A DNA stretch of 64,000 nt from Euborellia annulipes (taxonomy: Eukaryota; Arthropoda; Insecta; Dermaptera; Anisolabididae): positions 85,567 to 149,566 of the forward strand of contig JAKCPI010021903.1 in assembly GCA_023213315.1 (NCBI GenBank). The letters run 5' to 3'. This document shows, one piece after another, positions 21,624 to 31,718 of this stretch. The position numbers were made by a program, and so were the translations under genes. The notes under the pieces were generated by a model. That model ran no database searches. It saw only the letters and a list, made by a program, of their open reading frames with translations, and was not told the DNA's origin. The first letter of the stretch is position 1; the number at the start of each line of letters is the position of its first letter.

Positions 21624-23783
21624 ATGTCCTCCAGTGCAGTAAACTATCGAATAGAACCCTTAAGAAATGATAATTACGATACTTGGGCAATCCAAGCGGA
21701 AGCAATTTTAATACGTAATAATTTATGGGGATATGTACATGGAGACATTGTACAACCTACAGAAGTTAAAGCTAAAGAAGAATGGGTTAAAAATGATCTA
21801 AATGCCCGTTCAGATCTCTTATTAATTATTTCTCCAACAGAACTAAAGCAAGTAAAAAACTGTGTAACTTCCAAAGAGGTCTGGGATAAATTAAAAGGCA
21901 CATACCAAAGTACAGGTCCTGCTAGGAAAGCTACCCTTCTTAAGAAATTAGTTTTACATAAAATGAAAAATGGAGATAATGTAAGAGAACATCTTAACGA
22001 ATTCACTGATGCTGTAGATAAACTTGGACAAATGAATATAACAATAAATAATGATTTATTAAGTATAATGATGCTGTACAGTTTAAGTCCATCATTTGAA
22101 AATTTTAGAGTTGCGATAGAAACAAGAGATAAATTGCCTTCACCTGAAGAATTGAAAATAAAAATTCTAGAAGAATATGAAGCTCGAAAGAAGGATGAAG
22201 AAAACGAAAATACAAATGAAGATGCGTTAATGGGAAAGAATACAAAAAAACCCAACAAGGTATCAAATAATAATTATAATAATACTAACAAAAATAATAA
22301 ATATTTCAGGATTAAATGCAACATATGCAAAAGGCCAGGTCACAAAGCAGTCAATTGCTGGCATAACAAAAATAAAACAGAAAATAGCGCCAAGAACGAA
22401 TCCGATTGTTTTTCAGTCGACAATAACGAAAACAATAAAACTAGTTGGTGTCTAGATAGCGGAAGCACATCACATTTATGCTCTGATAAAACAAAATTTC
22501 AAGATTTAGAAGATGATCAAGGTATTCTTAGATTAGCATCTGAAAATCAAACAACTAATATAATGGGTAAAGGTACAGTCAAACTTGAAATTTCTAAAAA
22601 TCACAATATAAATTTAAAAAATACATTATTAGTGCCAAATCTTACGACAAATTTAATATCAGTAGGTAAAGCTACTGATGTGGGCCATTCAGTAATATTT
22701 AAAAAACACAATGCGTTTATTAAAGATAAAAATGGTAAAATAATTTTAAAGGCCGAAAGGTCAAATGGATTATATTATGTTAAAAACAAAAATTTTGAAA
22801 AAAATTTAATACAGGCAAAAATGTCGAAAGAAAGTAATATTCAAATATGGCACAAAAAATTAGGACATCTTAATGAAAGCGATTTAAAGCTAGCATCAAA
22901 TAATAATTTAATAATTGGATTACAGATAAATAAAAATGAAAGATTGAATGACTGTTCTATATGTCTTAAGGGAAAATTCACACGACTTCCTTTTCAGAGC
23001 AGAGAAACGCCAAAGGAGGTGGATATTCTCGAGATAGTCCATTCAGACGTTTGTGGACCCATGCGAGTTTCCTCACAAGGAAATGCCAAATACTTCGTAA
23101 CATTCATAGACGAATGTACAAGGTACAGCTATGTAAAATTTATAAAAACAAAAGATCAAGTTCTTGAAAAATTTAAAGAGTTCAAACAAGAAGCAGAAAA
23201 TTTTACTGGCAAGAAAATTAAATTTTTCCAGAGTGACAATGGAACGGAAACGTGCAATGAATTGTTTAATGACTATTTAAAAAAGTGTGGGATACAACGC
23301 CGATTATCAACCCCTTACACACCTCAACAAAATGGGCTTGCAGAGCGCAAAAATAGGACTCTACAAGACATGGCAAGATGCATGATGTTAGAATCAAATG
23401 TTCCAAAAATGTTATGGGCGGAAGCCATAAATACAGCAAATTATTTGCGAAATAGATGCCCTTCAAGAAGATTGAAAGGGTTAACACCAGTTCAAAAGTG
23501 GACAGGTAGAAAACCGTCTGCAAATCACTTACATGTCTTTGGACAAAAAGTTTTCGTAATGGATAAAACTCCAAACAAAGGGAAATTTGAAGCAAAATCC
23601 CAAGAAGGAATCTTTGTAGGATATTCCTTAACTTCAAAAGCATATCGTGTTTGGCTACCAACAGAGAAAAAGATTAAAATATCTAGGGATGTGAAAGTAA
23701 TTTCAGAATTTTATTATCCTATCGAAAAAGAAGAAAAACATGAACCAAATAAAGAATGTTTTCACAGAAGAAGAACCCACTAA
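21624..23783 (+). CDS. gag-pol: copia Gag-protease-integrase part of polyprotein
   Basis: 719 residues. The N-terminal Gag is of the UBN2/DUF4219 type ('NYDTWAIQAEAILIRNNLW'), with a CCHC zinc knuckle at 232-245 (CNICKRPGHKAVNC). The aspartic protease has D278 in DSGST. The integrase has the zinc-binding set H410, H415, C444 and C447 and the catalytic triad D475, D538, E574 with the 35-residue D-E spacing. The protein would form particles, cleave the polyprotein and insert cDNA. The start is the first ATG after the leader. The frame ends early because of a shift near 23740; copia polyproteins normally continue into RT. The final residues after about 705 are out of frame with the family. Confidence 0.93.
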   Translation: MSSSAVNYRIEPLRNDNYDTWAIQAEAILIRNNLWGYVHGDIVQPTEVKAKEEWVKNDLNARSDLLLIISPTELKQVKNCVTSKEVWDKLKGTYQSTGPARKATLLKKLVLHKMKNGDNVREHLNEFTDAVDKLGQMNITINNDLLSIMMLYSLSPSFENFRVAIETRDKLPSPEELKIKILEEYEARKKDEENENTNEDALMGKNTKKPNKVSNNNYNNTNKNNKYFRIKCNICKRPGHKAVNCWHNKNKTENSAKNESDCFSVDNNENNKTSWCLDSGSTSHLCSDKTKFQDLEDDQGILRLASENQTTNIMGKGTVKLEISKNHNINLKNTLLVPNLTTNLISVGKATDVGHSVIFKKHNAFIKDKNGKIILKAERSNGLYYVKNKNFEKNLIQAKMSKESNIQIWHKKLGHLNESDLKLASNNNLIIGLQINKNERLNDCSICLKGKFTRLPFQSRETPKEVDILEIVHSDVCGPMRVSSQGNAKYFVTFIDECTRYSYVKFIKTKDQVLEKFKEFKQEAENFTGKKIKFFQSDNGTETCNELFNDYLKKCGIQRRLSTPYTPQQNGLAERKNRTLQDMARCMMLESNVPKMLWAEAINTANYLRNRCPSRRLKGLTPVQKWTGRKPSANHLHVFGQKVFVMDKTPNKGKFEAKSQEGIFVGYSLTSKAYRVWLPTEKKIKISRDVKVISEFYYPIEKEEKHEPNKECFHRRRTH

Positions 23784-24597
23784 ACAAATTGAAGTTAATA
23801 TAAAAGAAAATATACCTGAAAAAATAAATAGTGAAAGAAATCAACTAGAAGAAATAGAAATAGATGAAAATAATGCTCGAAAATCCAAAAGAAATATAAA
23901 ACCTCCTACATGGTTGAATGATTTTGAAACATCCGCACAATGCGAAATGCAAGAAAAAGAAAAATTAGAAGAATGGAATGAAGCAATAAAAAATGAATTA
24001 AAATCACATATTAAGAATGAAACATGGAAGATAGTAAATAAAAACGAACATGAAAATATTGTAGGATGTCGAATGATATTAAAAAAAAAATACAAAGCTA
24101 ACGGAGAATTGGAAAGAAAAAAGGCTCGTCTTGTAGCCAGAGGCTTCACACAAAGACCTGGAATAGACTTTAATGAAACGTATGCTCCTGTAGCAAAATT
24201 GAGTTCAATACGTCTATTACTAGGAGTTTGCATGGAATGCGATATGAAGATTAGTCAATTGGACGTTTCAACAGCATTCTTATATGGAGATATAGAAGAG
24301 AAAATATATATGGAAAAGCCAGAAAATCTAGAAAACTATTTAAAAGAAATAATACTTGAAGAAAGAAAAAATGAAGATAAAACTATATATGAAGGAGCAA
24401 AACAAATGTTAGAAGATTTAAATAAGGACAAGAAAGAAAAAGTATGTTTACTAAAAAAGGCCTTATACGGGTTAAAACAAGCTGGAAGACAATGGTTTAA
24501 AAAACTAGATATTACTCTAAAGGAATTAGGTTTCAATCCATCTGATGCGGATCCCTGTATCTACATCTCTTCGAAAGGGGAGAAAAAACAATTGTAG
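23740..24597 (+). pseudogene. copia RT, N-terminal half (shifted frame)
   Basis: This frame is +1 relative to the upstream frame. It encodes the RT fingers and palm start: WNEAIKNEL, KYKANGELERKKARLVARGF, the QLDVSTAFLYGD motif with a catalytic Asp, and ALYGLKQAGRQWF. A stop follows 'KGEKKQL'. The listed ATG is only the first in frame; biologically this part is translated as the continuation of the upstream polyprotein. The downstream YVDD motif is in the next frame. Two shifts therefore bracket this piece, and they cancel. Confidence 0.85.
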
Positions 24598-24653
24598 CTA
24601 TTTATGTCGATGACATAATAGCAGCCTCAGTCAATCAGAAGAGTCTAGATGAA

Positions 24654-25553
24654 TTGAAAAAGAATTTAATGAAAAAATTTGAAATGAGAGACCTAGGAAG
24701 TTTAAATTATTGTTTAGGAATCGAATTTAAAAGAACAGAAAATGAAATATCGATTAGTCAAAGAAAATACATTAAGGAAATTTTAAGAAAATACAACATG
24801 ACCGATTGCAAACCAGTGTCTACTCCAATGGAAGTTGGAATTAAATTAAATAAAAATAAAGACACAGAAGAAATCGTCGATTGTCCGTATCAAAGCCTGA
24901 TAGGAGCCCTCATGTATCTTTCGGTGGCCACGCGTCCCGATATATCTCATGCTGTGAGCTACTTAAGCCAATTTAACAACTGCTATGGAAAAGAGCATTG
25001 GCTAGCGGCGAAAAGAGTATTAAGATACTTAAAAGGTACTGAAGACTTAGGACTTATATATAAAAAGACAGGTACACCTCTAGTAGGATATACCGATGCA
25101 GATTGGGCAACATGCCATCTAGATAGAAAATCATATACAGGATACTGTTTTAAGTTTGGAGGAGCAGCGGTAAGCTGGGAATCAAAGAAACAAAAAACAG
25201 TAGCGCTCTCAACTGCCGAAGCGGAATACATGGCGCTGACAGAAGCAGCCAAAGAGGCTATACACTTGAAGCAGTTAATCAACAATATGGGTCTGAAACA
25301 TTCAAGAATAGAAATCTTTAATGATAACCAAGCTGCAAATAAACTTGCAAGCAATTCAATAATAGGCTCAAAGTCAAAGCACATTAACATCCGTGAACAT
25401 TTCATTAGGGACACCATAAAAAACAACGAAATTGTCGTCACCTACATGAAAAGTGAAGATATGCAAGCAGATATATTAACAAAGGGATTGCCAGGGCCGA
25501 AACACCAGGATTTAACCAAAAGGCTAGGAATAAAATCCCTACAGCTCTCTTAA
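24654..25553 (+). pseudogene. copia RT C-terminus and RNase H
   Basis: It is in the same frame as the 21624 segment. The frame is already open before this ATG and includes the catalytic YVDD, encoded at about 24607-24618. Then come the thumb ('LGSLNYCLGIEF'), the connection, and RNase H with D in TDADWA, E in STAEAEYMAL, D in NDNQAA and the HINIREHFIRD region. It ends at a stop 15 bp before the polypurine tract. RNase H would remove the RNA strand during cDNA synthesis. Apart from the shifts, the domain looks complete. Confidence 0.88.
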
Positions 25554-25558
25554 GCTCG

Positions 25559-25568
25559 TGAGGGGGAG
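25559..25568 (+). promoter_or_regulatory. copia polypurine tract
   Basis: TGAGGGGGAG directly precedes the TG of the 3' LTR. It is the expected primer for plus-strand DNA synthesis. Confidence 0.8.
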
Positions 25569-25828
25569 TGTTAGAAAGTAAATGAACTTTACATTACACT
25601 CACTAGAGAGCATTCCCTACACTTATTGTAAATAATAATATTATTGTTAATTGTTGAGAAAATTTTTTCAATCAATAACTTTTGTTATACTTTGTTGTAC
25701 TATATTTAACTCTAATGCCCAATCGCACCGCACAATTTAAGTATAACTTAAAATAAAGTATCAGCAACATGGCAACGTTGTAAATTTTAGTGATATTCTG
25801 CTGATTTATTTGTGATTTAATATTATAA

Positions 25829-25905
25829 GACTTAAACGATACTGTTATTTATTAATAAATATATATTGGGGGTCCTGGCATCTTTATTCACGCCATTTGG
25901 GTCTT
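25829..25905 (-). mobile_element. SINE body fragment
   Basis: AGACTTAAACGATACTGTTA then GGGGGTCCTGGCATCTTTAT and GCCATTTGG match the SINE body in reverse orientation. Head and tail are gone. Confidence 0.65.
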
Positions 25906-26170
25906 GAAACATGATTTTATTTTCAATCAGAGAACGTGTTATCTTAGCAACGAACGTGGTTAGCAACGGATGACAATGAAAGTTTGTTAAATTTCATACT
26001 TAACCCCCAAATATTTAAGCCCTCGATTTCGGGGGCTTAGCAATGACTTAAGCTAAAAAACAATATTGATAATATAATATTAATTAACTAATAATAATAC
26101 ATTTTTTGGATTCGATTTCGATTTTTCTTATAAAAAACATGAACAATATGAACTATATTTTCGAGGATGA

Positions 26171-26277
26171 TCTATATTATATTAGAGGAGGGCCTATCGG
26201 TCCATCCGTCTGTCACGCTCTGACCAACTTCCCGTTGGAATTTTGAAACGAAATTTTCCAGTCTTATATTAGTAGAG
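26171..26277 (+). mobile_element. Helitron family 5' end fragment
   Basis: Begins TCTATATTATATTAGAGG, preceded by A, then the family block GTCACGCTCTGACCAACTTC and CCCGTTGGAATTTTGAAACG. Matches the 5' part of the Helitron at 28251-29027. Confidence 0.6.
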
Positions 26278-26534
26278 CTGTGTTTTTCAATCTTTTTGAA
26301 TTTACAGGTTGAAAAATTCTGGCGATTCTCTTGGTTCATGACCGACAAAAAGATTGTAAATCAAAAGACTATGTAAGTTATATGATTTTCTCTATTTTGG
26401 TACCTATTTCCCTTCTCCATGAAATTGTTTTTTTATTATCGTGTAGAACTTTGCCTTTTTCCTTTTGCCGCCTACCCTCCGTGTAGGGCTTCGCCACCCC
26501 CTAGGGGTCCCGACCCACAGATTGAAAAACACTG
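26278..26534. mobile_element. hAT-type MITE inside Harbinger-like element
   Basis: Termini CTGTGTTTTTCAATCT and, in reverse complement, CAGTGTTTTTCAATCT. The 8-bp flanks TAGTAGAG and TTATAGAG match at six positions. The interior has a GGCTTCGCCACCCCCTAGGG patch. Confidence 0.65.
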
Positions 26535-27002
26535 TTATAGAGTGACATATCGTTATTAATATTTATATATAGTAGCCTATATATAAAATTGCTATTAATT
26601 AATCAAAAATCATGAAAATTAATATTTTGTTTCTGATTTTCTCATTTTTCTGAAATTAATATTTATAAACAATATGTATTTAATTTAGTTTATGATTATT
26701 AAAAAGAAAAAATTATTAAATTAAAAATAAATCACCAGAATATCACTAAAATTTACAACGTTGCCAGGTTGTTGATACTTAATTTTAAGTCATACTTAAA
26801 TTGTGCGGTGCGATTGGGCATAAATAAATATAATTTTGTATAACTGTCGTCTTGTGTCTTAAATTTATCAGAATTTCAAACCAGAATTTAATAAATTTAG
26901 ATTTGTGAAATAAATTTTAAAAGAGAGTTTCCTTAAAATAATTATAAAATAATATTAATAAATATTCCTTGAGGTAGTCGAGTTATTTGAGAACGTTTAG
27001 AC

Positions 27003-27075
27003 CAGTGATTCTCAACTTGTCGCCTGCACACTTTTAACGATTTCAAAATTTGGCGGCACACAAAGAAAAAGATAA
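27003..27075 (+). mobile_element. hAT-type end fragment
   Basis: CCAGTGATTCTCAACTTGTC is a typical hAT terminus, followed by GGCGGCACACAAAG. The opposite terminus was not found. Confidence 0.45.
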
Positions 27076-27744
27076 GTTTAAAAGTTGGTAATTTGTTCAT
27101 AAACTTTTATATTAATTTTATTTCATATCCTGGGTATATTAATATTAAATCACCGAAGTATATGAAAAATGATTGAAAATTCATATTTTTTTTTTTACAG
27201 TGTATGTGCTTATTTAATTTCTAAAAGACTTAATAAGATAAATTATGCAGAATTCATTTCCTAAGGAAATCGCAATTGTTGTTTTTGTTGTTGTCCAAAC
27301 AAGCATGTTGATGATGACCACATCACTTTTCTTTTTCTTTTCTTTTCTAAAGAGAAGTGAATTATTTATCAAGAGAAGGAGGGTGGCCCCGCCAAAGAGG
27401 AAAGGGAGGGGATAGAAGGGGAGATTATTCTGAAGGCGCAGCACGCGAGAAAAACATCCCAGAGAGAGAGAGAGTGAATGAAGTTTTCTCTCTCAAGTCC
27501 AGGATTAAGTCTTCTGGCTTGGCTTCATTTGTTCTTCTTGCAGCCCTTTTATACACACACACACACACTTTCTCTAGTCTTTTAAGACCATCTCGTCAAG
27601 GAGTTAATATGACGTCAACGAGGTGCAATTTATACAAAAAATAAATAAATAAATGATTGTAACTCCCCCGCTGCCCTTAAACTCTAACTGACAGGATCTC
27701 TAATTAAAGATTTCTTTTTTTTTTTTTTTTAAGGACTAATTATT
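27076..27744. other. No gene; microsatellites
   Basis: GA-rich patch near 27460-27475 and an AC run near 27553-27569. Open frames here are short and low in information. Confidence 0.45.
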
Positions 27745-28118
27745 ATTGCGTAAGGGGTTTTTGGGGTTGACTAGCCTGCTGGGGACTCTCGCCTTTTCTT
27801 CATTAAAGAAATTCATTATTATTCCATTCCAATCCAGTGCCTGCTTGAGGATTTGTTTACATTCATGGAATACACAAATGCAAAGAATACATAAATATTT
27901 CTCTATACATTTCCTATGTGAGAAATCGTAACTTTAAGAATTAATAACGCAAAAAGTTATAGGAATTTCGGGATGAAAATAATTTTCCTGTAATTCATAG
28001 AAGGTCCTCTTTAAGAATATAAAATTTCATTTCGATATTCCAACGGGAAGTTGTTCAAATAAAGCGTGACAGACTGACAGAAGGACATTAGTGAATTATA
28101 TATATAGAGATATATAGA
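27745..28118 (-). mobile_element. Helitron, 3'-decayed copy
   Basis: Minus strand: the 5' end TCTATATATCTC at 28118, then GTCAGTCTGTCACGC and CAACTTCCCGTTGG blocks, then the conserved AGGCACTGGATTGGAATG region. The GC-rich 3' end is worn down to a CTAGCCTGCTGGGGAC-like remnant (plus strand). Family as at 28251-29027. Confidence 0.65.
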
Positions 28119-28250
28119 TGATTATTTCTCGGTTGCTTCTCTTATAGTCAACTAGTAAAGTTTTCTGATCGATAGAAAATCATTGAAATTGTAAACAAAA
28201 ACAAACTTAACCTTCGAGTTAATAATCTACATATTTATATAATACACTAA

Positions 28251-28391
28251 CTAGCCGCGCCGCCGCCTTCGGCGGGCTTCGCGTCTAGACAGGGGGCTAC
28301 GCCCCCTGGACCCCCTCCAGCTGGCTCGGGCCCGCCTGCGGCGGACCCTCGCCTTTCTTAAAAACTTATGAAAAGAAAATTATTATTATTA

Positions 28392-28425
<34 letters not shown>

Positions 28426-29027
28426 CATTCACACTTTTTTCTCATTCACACTCACAGTCACACACACATTCACACAGTCTTTTCGGCAACTCAGGCCATA
28501 TAAGACTTTTTACGATATCCGTTATTGATAAATATACATATATGGGGTCCAGGCATTCTTATTTAAGCCATTTGGTATCCAATTGGCTTAAATAAAATCA
28601 TCGGACTGCCTGGGGTCCGAACCCGCGACGTTTGGTATATGAGGTTAGCACGCTAACCTCTACGCCATGCCCCGAGGGCAAGAAAATTATTATTACTACT
28701 CGTACGTATTCCAATCCAGTGCCTGCTTGAGGATTTGTTTACATTCATGGAATACACAAATGAAAAGAATACAAAAATATTCCTCTGTACATTTCCTATG
28801 GGAGAAATCGTAAATTTAGGATTTAATAACTCAAAAAGTTATAGGAATTTCGGGACCCGAGTATTTTTCCGGGACTCTCCATAACGTCCTCTATAAGACT
28901 GCAAAATTTCGTTTCAAAATTCCAACGGGAAGTTGGTCAAACAGAGCGTGACAGACGGACAGACAGACAGACAGACGGACGGACGGACGGACAGACAGAC
29001 GGACACTCCGCAATTATTATATATAGA
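28251..29027 (-). mobile_element. Non-autonomous Helitron, intact ends
   Basis: On the minus strand it starts TCTATATATAATAATTGCGG, preceded by A. It ends with a GCCCGCC-GAA-GGCGG hairpin and CTAG, followed by T. These are the canonical Helitron features: 5' TC, 3' hairpin plus CTRR, insertion between A and T, no TIR, no duplication. A GACA/GGAC run lies inside. No Rep-helicase is encoded. A SINE is nested at 28389-28679. Confidence 0.82.
28389..28679 (-). mobile_element. tRNA-derived SINE nested in Helitron
   Basis: Full-length reverse copy with long T-run (A-tail). Perfect 16-bp duplications AAGAAAATTATTATTA at 28373-28388 and 28680-28695. The head reads TAGAGGTTAGCGTGCTAACC on its own strand, a subtype shared with 15519 and 48573. 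Confidence 0.92.
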
Positions 29028-29171
29028 TGTTTGTCTGTCTTTCTGTCACGCTCTATTTAGACAACTTCCAGTCAGCTTAGAATATTGCAGAAGGGGGGGG
29101 GGGGGGGGGGGGCTGAAGTAAGGATCGCCGACCCCGCACCGCGGGAATAATAATAAAGGCGAAGAAAGTAG
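29028..29171. other. Helitron scrap and G-run
   Basis: GTCTTTCTGTCACGCTCTAT at 29037-29056 is a plus-oriented piece of the Helitron block. A G-run follows at about 29093-29112. Confidence 0.45.
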
Positions 29172-29330
29172 CAAATTGCTTAAGCATTGCGAATCTTGCA
29201 TATATTGCGCAGGAATATTGCAAATCTTGCAAAATATTGCCAACTTTGCTGCAATATTCCAAGCTAGGCTGCAACATTGCAGCAATGTCGCCTCTTTGAA
29301 CAACAATATTGAGCAAGATAGGCAATATTG
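29172..29330. repeat. TTGC motif array with ~10-bp phasing
   Basis: TTGC recurs eight times over about 75 bp (29177 onward) with spacings of 11, 9, 9, 13, 9, 10 and 9 bp. GCAA-containing units follow in the second half. Not a simple tandem repeat. Function unknown. Confidence 0.6.
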
Positions 29331-30256
29331 CTGTTTGGGGTTAGGGTTGGATCAAATCCATCCATCTTTCTTTCTTTTGTTGTTGTTGTTGTTGTTGTCG
29401 TAAAATCAATCAATGATCTATTTGTATTAAATTTCTTTTTTCTTTTGTTTCAGGTAAGATGTCAGCTTTTTTGTTTTTCTCACCACGAGACGTACGTAAG
29501 TGTTTAGAGATTATTTTGGCTCCTTTGCATTTAGTTACATTTGCACATTCTTTAATCATGCGCCAGAGCTTTTCAAACAATTCCACATCTCTGGCTCATT
29601 AATTAATAGGTTTATATACACCATCTCGCATTGAGAAAAATTATCACTGTATAATAATATCTCGTTGAAAAAAAAAAAAAAACAAGATTTTGCAAAATTA
29701 TAATATTTTAAGTCGCAACATGACCGCCTTCTGCGACTCTGTAGGTTTTTTTTTATATAAATATCATTGCCTAGACTACCCCTTATTGTTTCTGGTGGAT
29801 TCTACTGCTCCACTGCCCGCGGAGCCTGTTACATAATAAATAAGAGGTGATTATTAACCTGTTAAAAATTTAAAAAAAAGTCTATTTTTAGAATTAGAAT
29901 TTCCATTTCTAAAGTGTGTATCTGTTTTTTTTTTTTTGTGAGGCAATTTTAGGTTAATGAGGTCGGAGAGAAGGGAACATCGTACCCCTTTTTTTAAACG
30001 TGCAAAGTGTGTCTATTGCCCTATAAGAAATTTACACAAGTAATCTGGACTCTGTCTGCATGCATGCAAGGAGCGAGAGAGAAGAGAGAGGAAGAGAGAG
30101 GAGAGGGGGATGCAATTCTATTAGCCGAAGGCGTTGCAGCCTCCTAGGAAATAGATGAGCTTAAATGAAAGAAAGGAAAAAGGAGAGAGAAGAGGATGCT
30201 GTTTGCATCAATCCATGGACCAATTAATCAATGAATTGTTAAACTACAAAAAAAAA
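29331..30256. other. No gene seen
   Basis: Has a TTG run (29379-29397) and a GA-rich patch (30070-30110). No supported exon; a GTTTCAGGTAAG string at 29448 looks like adjoining splice signals but has no coding context. Confidence 0.45.
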
Positions 30257-30910
30257 ATCTGGTGTGACTGGCGCACAGCACACAACTTTCTCTTACCTTC
30301 GGTAATCGAAAGTTGTGTTCTGTGCTTGTCACACCAGATTTTTTGTGTCGACATGTATTTAGTTTCCGACAGTAGGGTACAATTGAATTCAAGATGTAAA
30401 ATTTATAAAATGGATTTATATTTTGTTTCCATGGCAACCATTTCTCCTATCTTTTCTATGGAGTACAAGAGTAAAGTGGTCTTCAGAAGATTTCAATCAC
30501 AAAATGAGAATATACATTTTATTGAAGATCTAAAAAATAATTGATTTTTGAATTTAAAAAAAAATCGTTGGAGCAAATTTAGAGAAAATCGAAAAAAACT
30601 GAAAAAGTGCATCAGTAAAGTACTAGTACTTTTTGGCCGATTTTGTTCAAAAGCTTCGTGTCACGTCTCAGGGGGGTGCCTAACTTAAATATAAAATTTC
30701 AACCTCCTAGCTCTTTTCGTTCTTGAGATATTTTGTTCACAGACAGACAGACAGACAGACAGACAGACCATGTCGCGAAAACCACTTTTTTGGATTCAGG
30801 GGACCTCAAAACGTGAAGATCCATCAAAATCTCGACATCGAATTTTTGACATGAAACCAATACTTTCTCTCTATATATATATTACATATATACATAGGTA
30901 AGAGAAAGTA
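30257..30910 (+). repeat. HCR repeat, near full-length
   Basis: Hairpin B at 30257-30343, a one-mismatch X-box at 30425-30438, the core, an ACAG repeat at 30741-30767, and hairpin A at the right end with an ATTACATATATACATAG loop. Same subtype as 32991. Confidence 0.88.
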
Positions 30911-31262
30911 ATAAACATTAAAATTTAATATATATGATTAATTATAGAATAATAATTGTGAGATTTAATTATACAATTTTTTAACTTTAATTACCTCTAT
31001 CTATATTATACATTTATTACTTTGCTATTTTATCAGAGACAAATTTTGTCTGTCCATTTGTAACGCATAGACTCAGAAACTACTGTGAGGATTTTCAGTG
31101 AGTTTTTTCTTTTAATGGGTAGAGAATTTTCATCGGGTGGTTTTTAGGCTATTATTATGTCAAATTAGGAGTAGGGCACCCCCCTTTTTAGGGGGTTCAC
31201 AAATCTAGAAATCTTCCATTGGAAAACACTCCTTATGAAAAATTAAAGCTAATTAAAGCTAA
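30911..31262. other. No gene; possible Helitron-like start
   Basis: 30918-30990 resembles 20345-20405 (ATTTAATATATATGA... GTGAGATTTAATTAT), another old repeat. TCTATATTATACATTTATTA near 31010 resembles a Helitron 5' start, but no 3' end is linked to it. Confidence 0.4.
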
Positions 31263-31718
31263 TCTATCTATATATATATAAATGAAATGGGAAAAATGTA
31301 TGTATGTATGTAAATATGTATGTATATGTTCTATAGAAATCCACAATTTCCAATGAATCCATTTGAAATTAAGTATACATATAGTATATGGCTCTGGGAG
31401 TAACGTAGTAATAATTTGAATCTCTTAAATGTTTTGGAAAATTAATTATAATCAAATTTCTTCAATATGGGAACACAAAATCAACAAGTTGGCTAGAAAT
31501 TAAAGAGCGTCCTATGTGCTGTGTGAACCAGCTTCCTACCTGACTATGGGCTGGGGGTGGGGGCTACGCAGCAGTTGAAAAACGAAGAGAGGACGCAGGT
31601 GACTGACCCTTTAAACAGTCATAAACAGATCCTTTTGTGCTGTGCCCAGTCGGACACAGGCTCCTTCCTTAACATCTTAACACTTGCATTGCAACAAGAA
31701 ATATCCCAAATTATAAAT

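Larger units (their letters stand above)
25716..26820. mobile_element. Harbinger-like non-autonomous element
   Basis: The left and right termini (25716-25800 and 26736-26820) are 85-bp inverted repeats with a few mismatches, beginning TGCCCAATCGCACCGCACAA; weaker pairing continues some 20 bp further in. The flanks are a 3-bp TAA duplication, confirmed by the uninterrupted 5' LTR of the host copia. A TWA duplication points to PIF/Harbinger; the TIR alone would not settle it. There is no transposase. It carries pieces of three other elements. Confidence 0.85.
21323..26870 (+). mobile_element. Ty1/copia LTR retrotransposon
   Basis: Complete element with TG...CA LTRs and a perfect 5-bp target duplication GAATT (21318-21322 and 26871-26875). 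Order: 5' LTR, PBS, GACA-repeat leader, gag-protease-integrase-RT-RNase H, polypurine tract, 3' LTR. The integrase-before-RT order defines the copia (Pseudoviridae-like) class. Two frame breaks in pol and a 1.1-kb Harbinger-like insertion in the 3' LTR make this copy defective. The LTR parts that can be compared differ at only a handful of positions, so insertion is fairly recent. Confidence 0.95.
25569..26870 (+). repeat. copia 3' LTR, split by an insertion
   Basis: The LTR pieces are 25569-25715 and 26824-26870. Joined in order they correspond to the 5' LTR. The break follows CTCTAA, with TAA repeated at the far side (26821-26823). Confidence 0.92.

Noticed and set aside
21674..22258. 194-aa minus-strand ORF in the copia region, and others at 23266-23661, 23841-24233 and 24983-25441
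   Set aside because: They are antisense to gag, integrase, RT and RNase H; no domain; explained by the codon structure of the plus strand.
29448..29470. GTTTCAGGTAAG as an exon junction of a host gene
   Set aside because: The string is acceptor and donor side by side with no coding sequence around it.
30738..30770. ACAG/GACA runs as independent microsatellites
   Set aside because: They are at a fixed place inside HCR (and in the Helitron family) and are part of those elements, though they vary in length.
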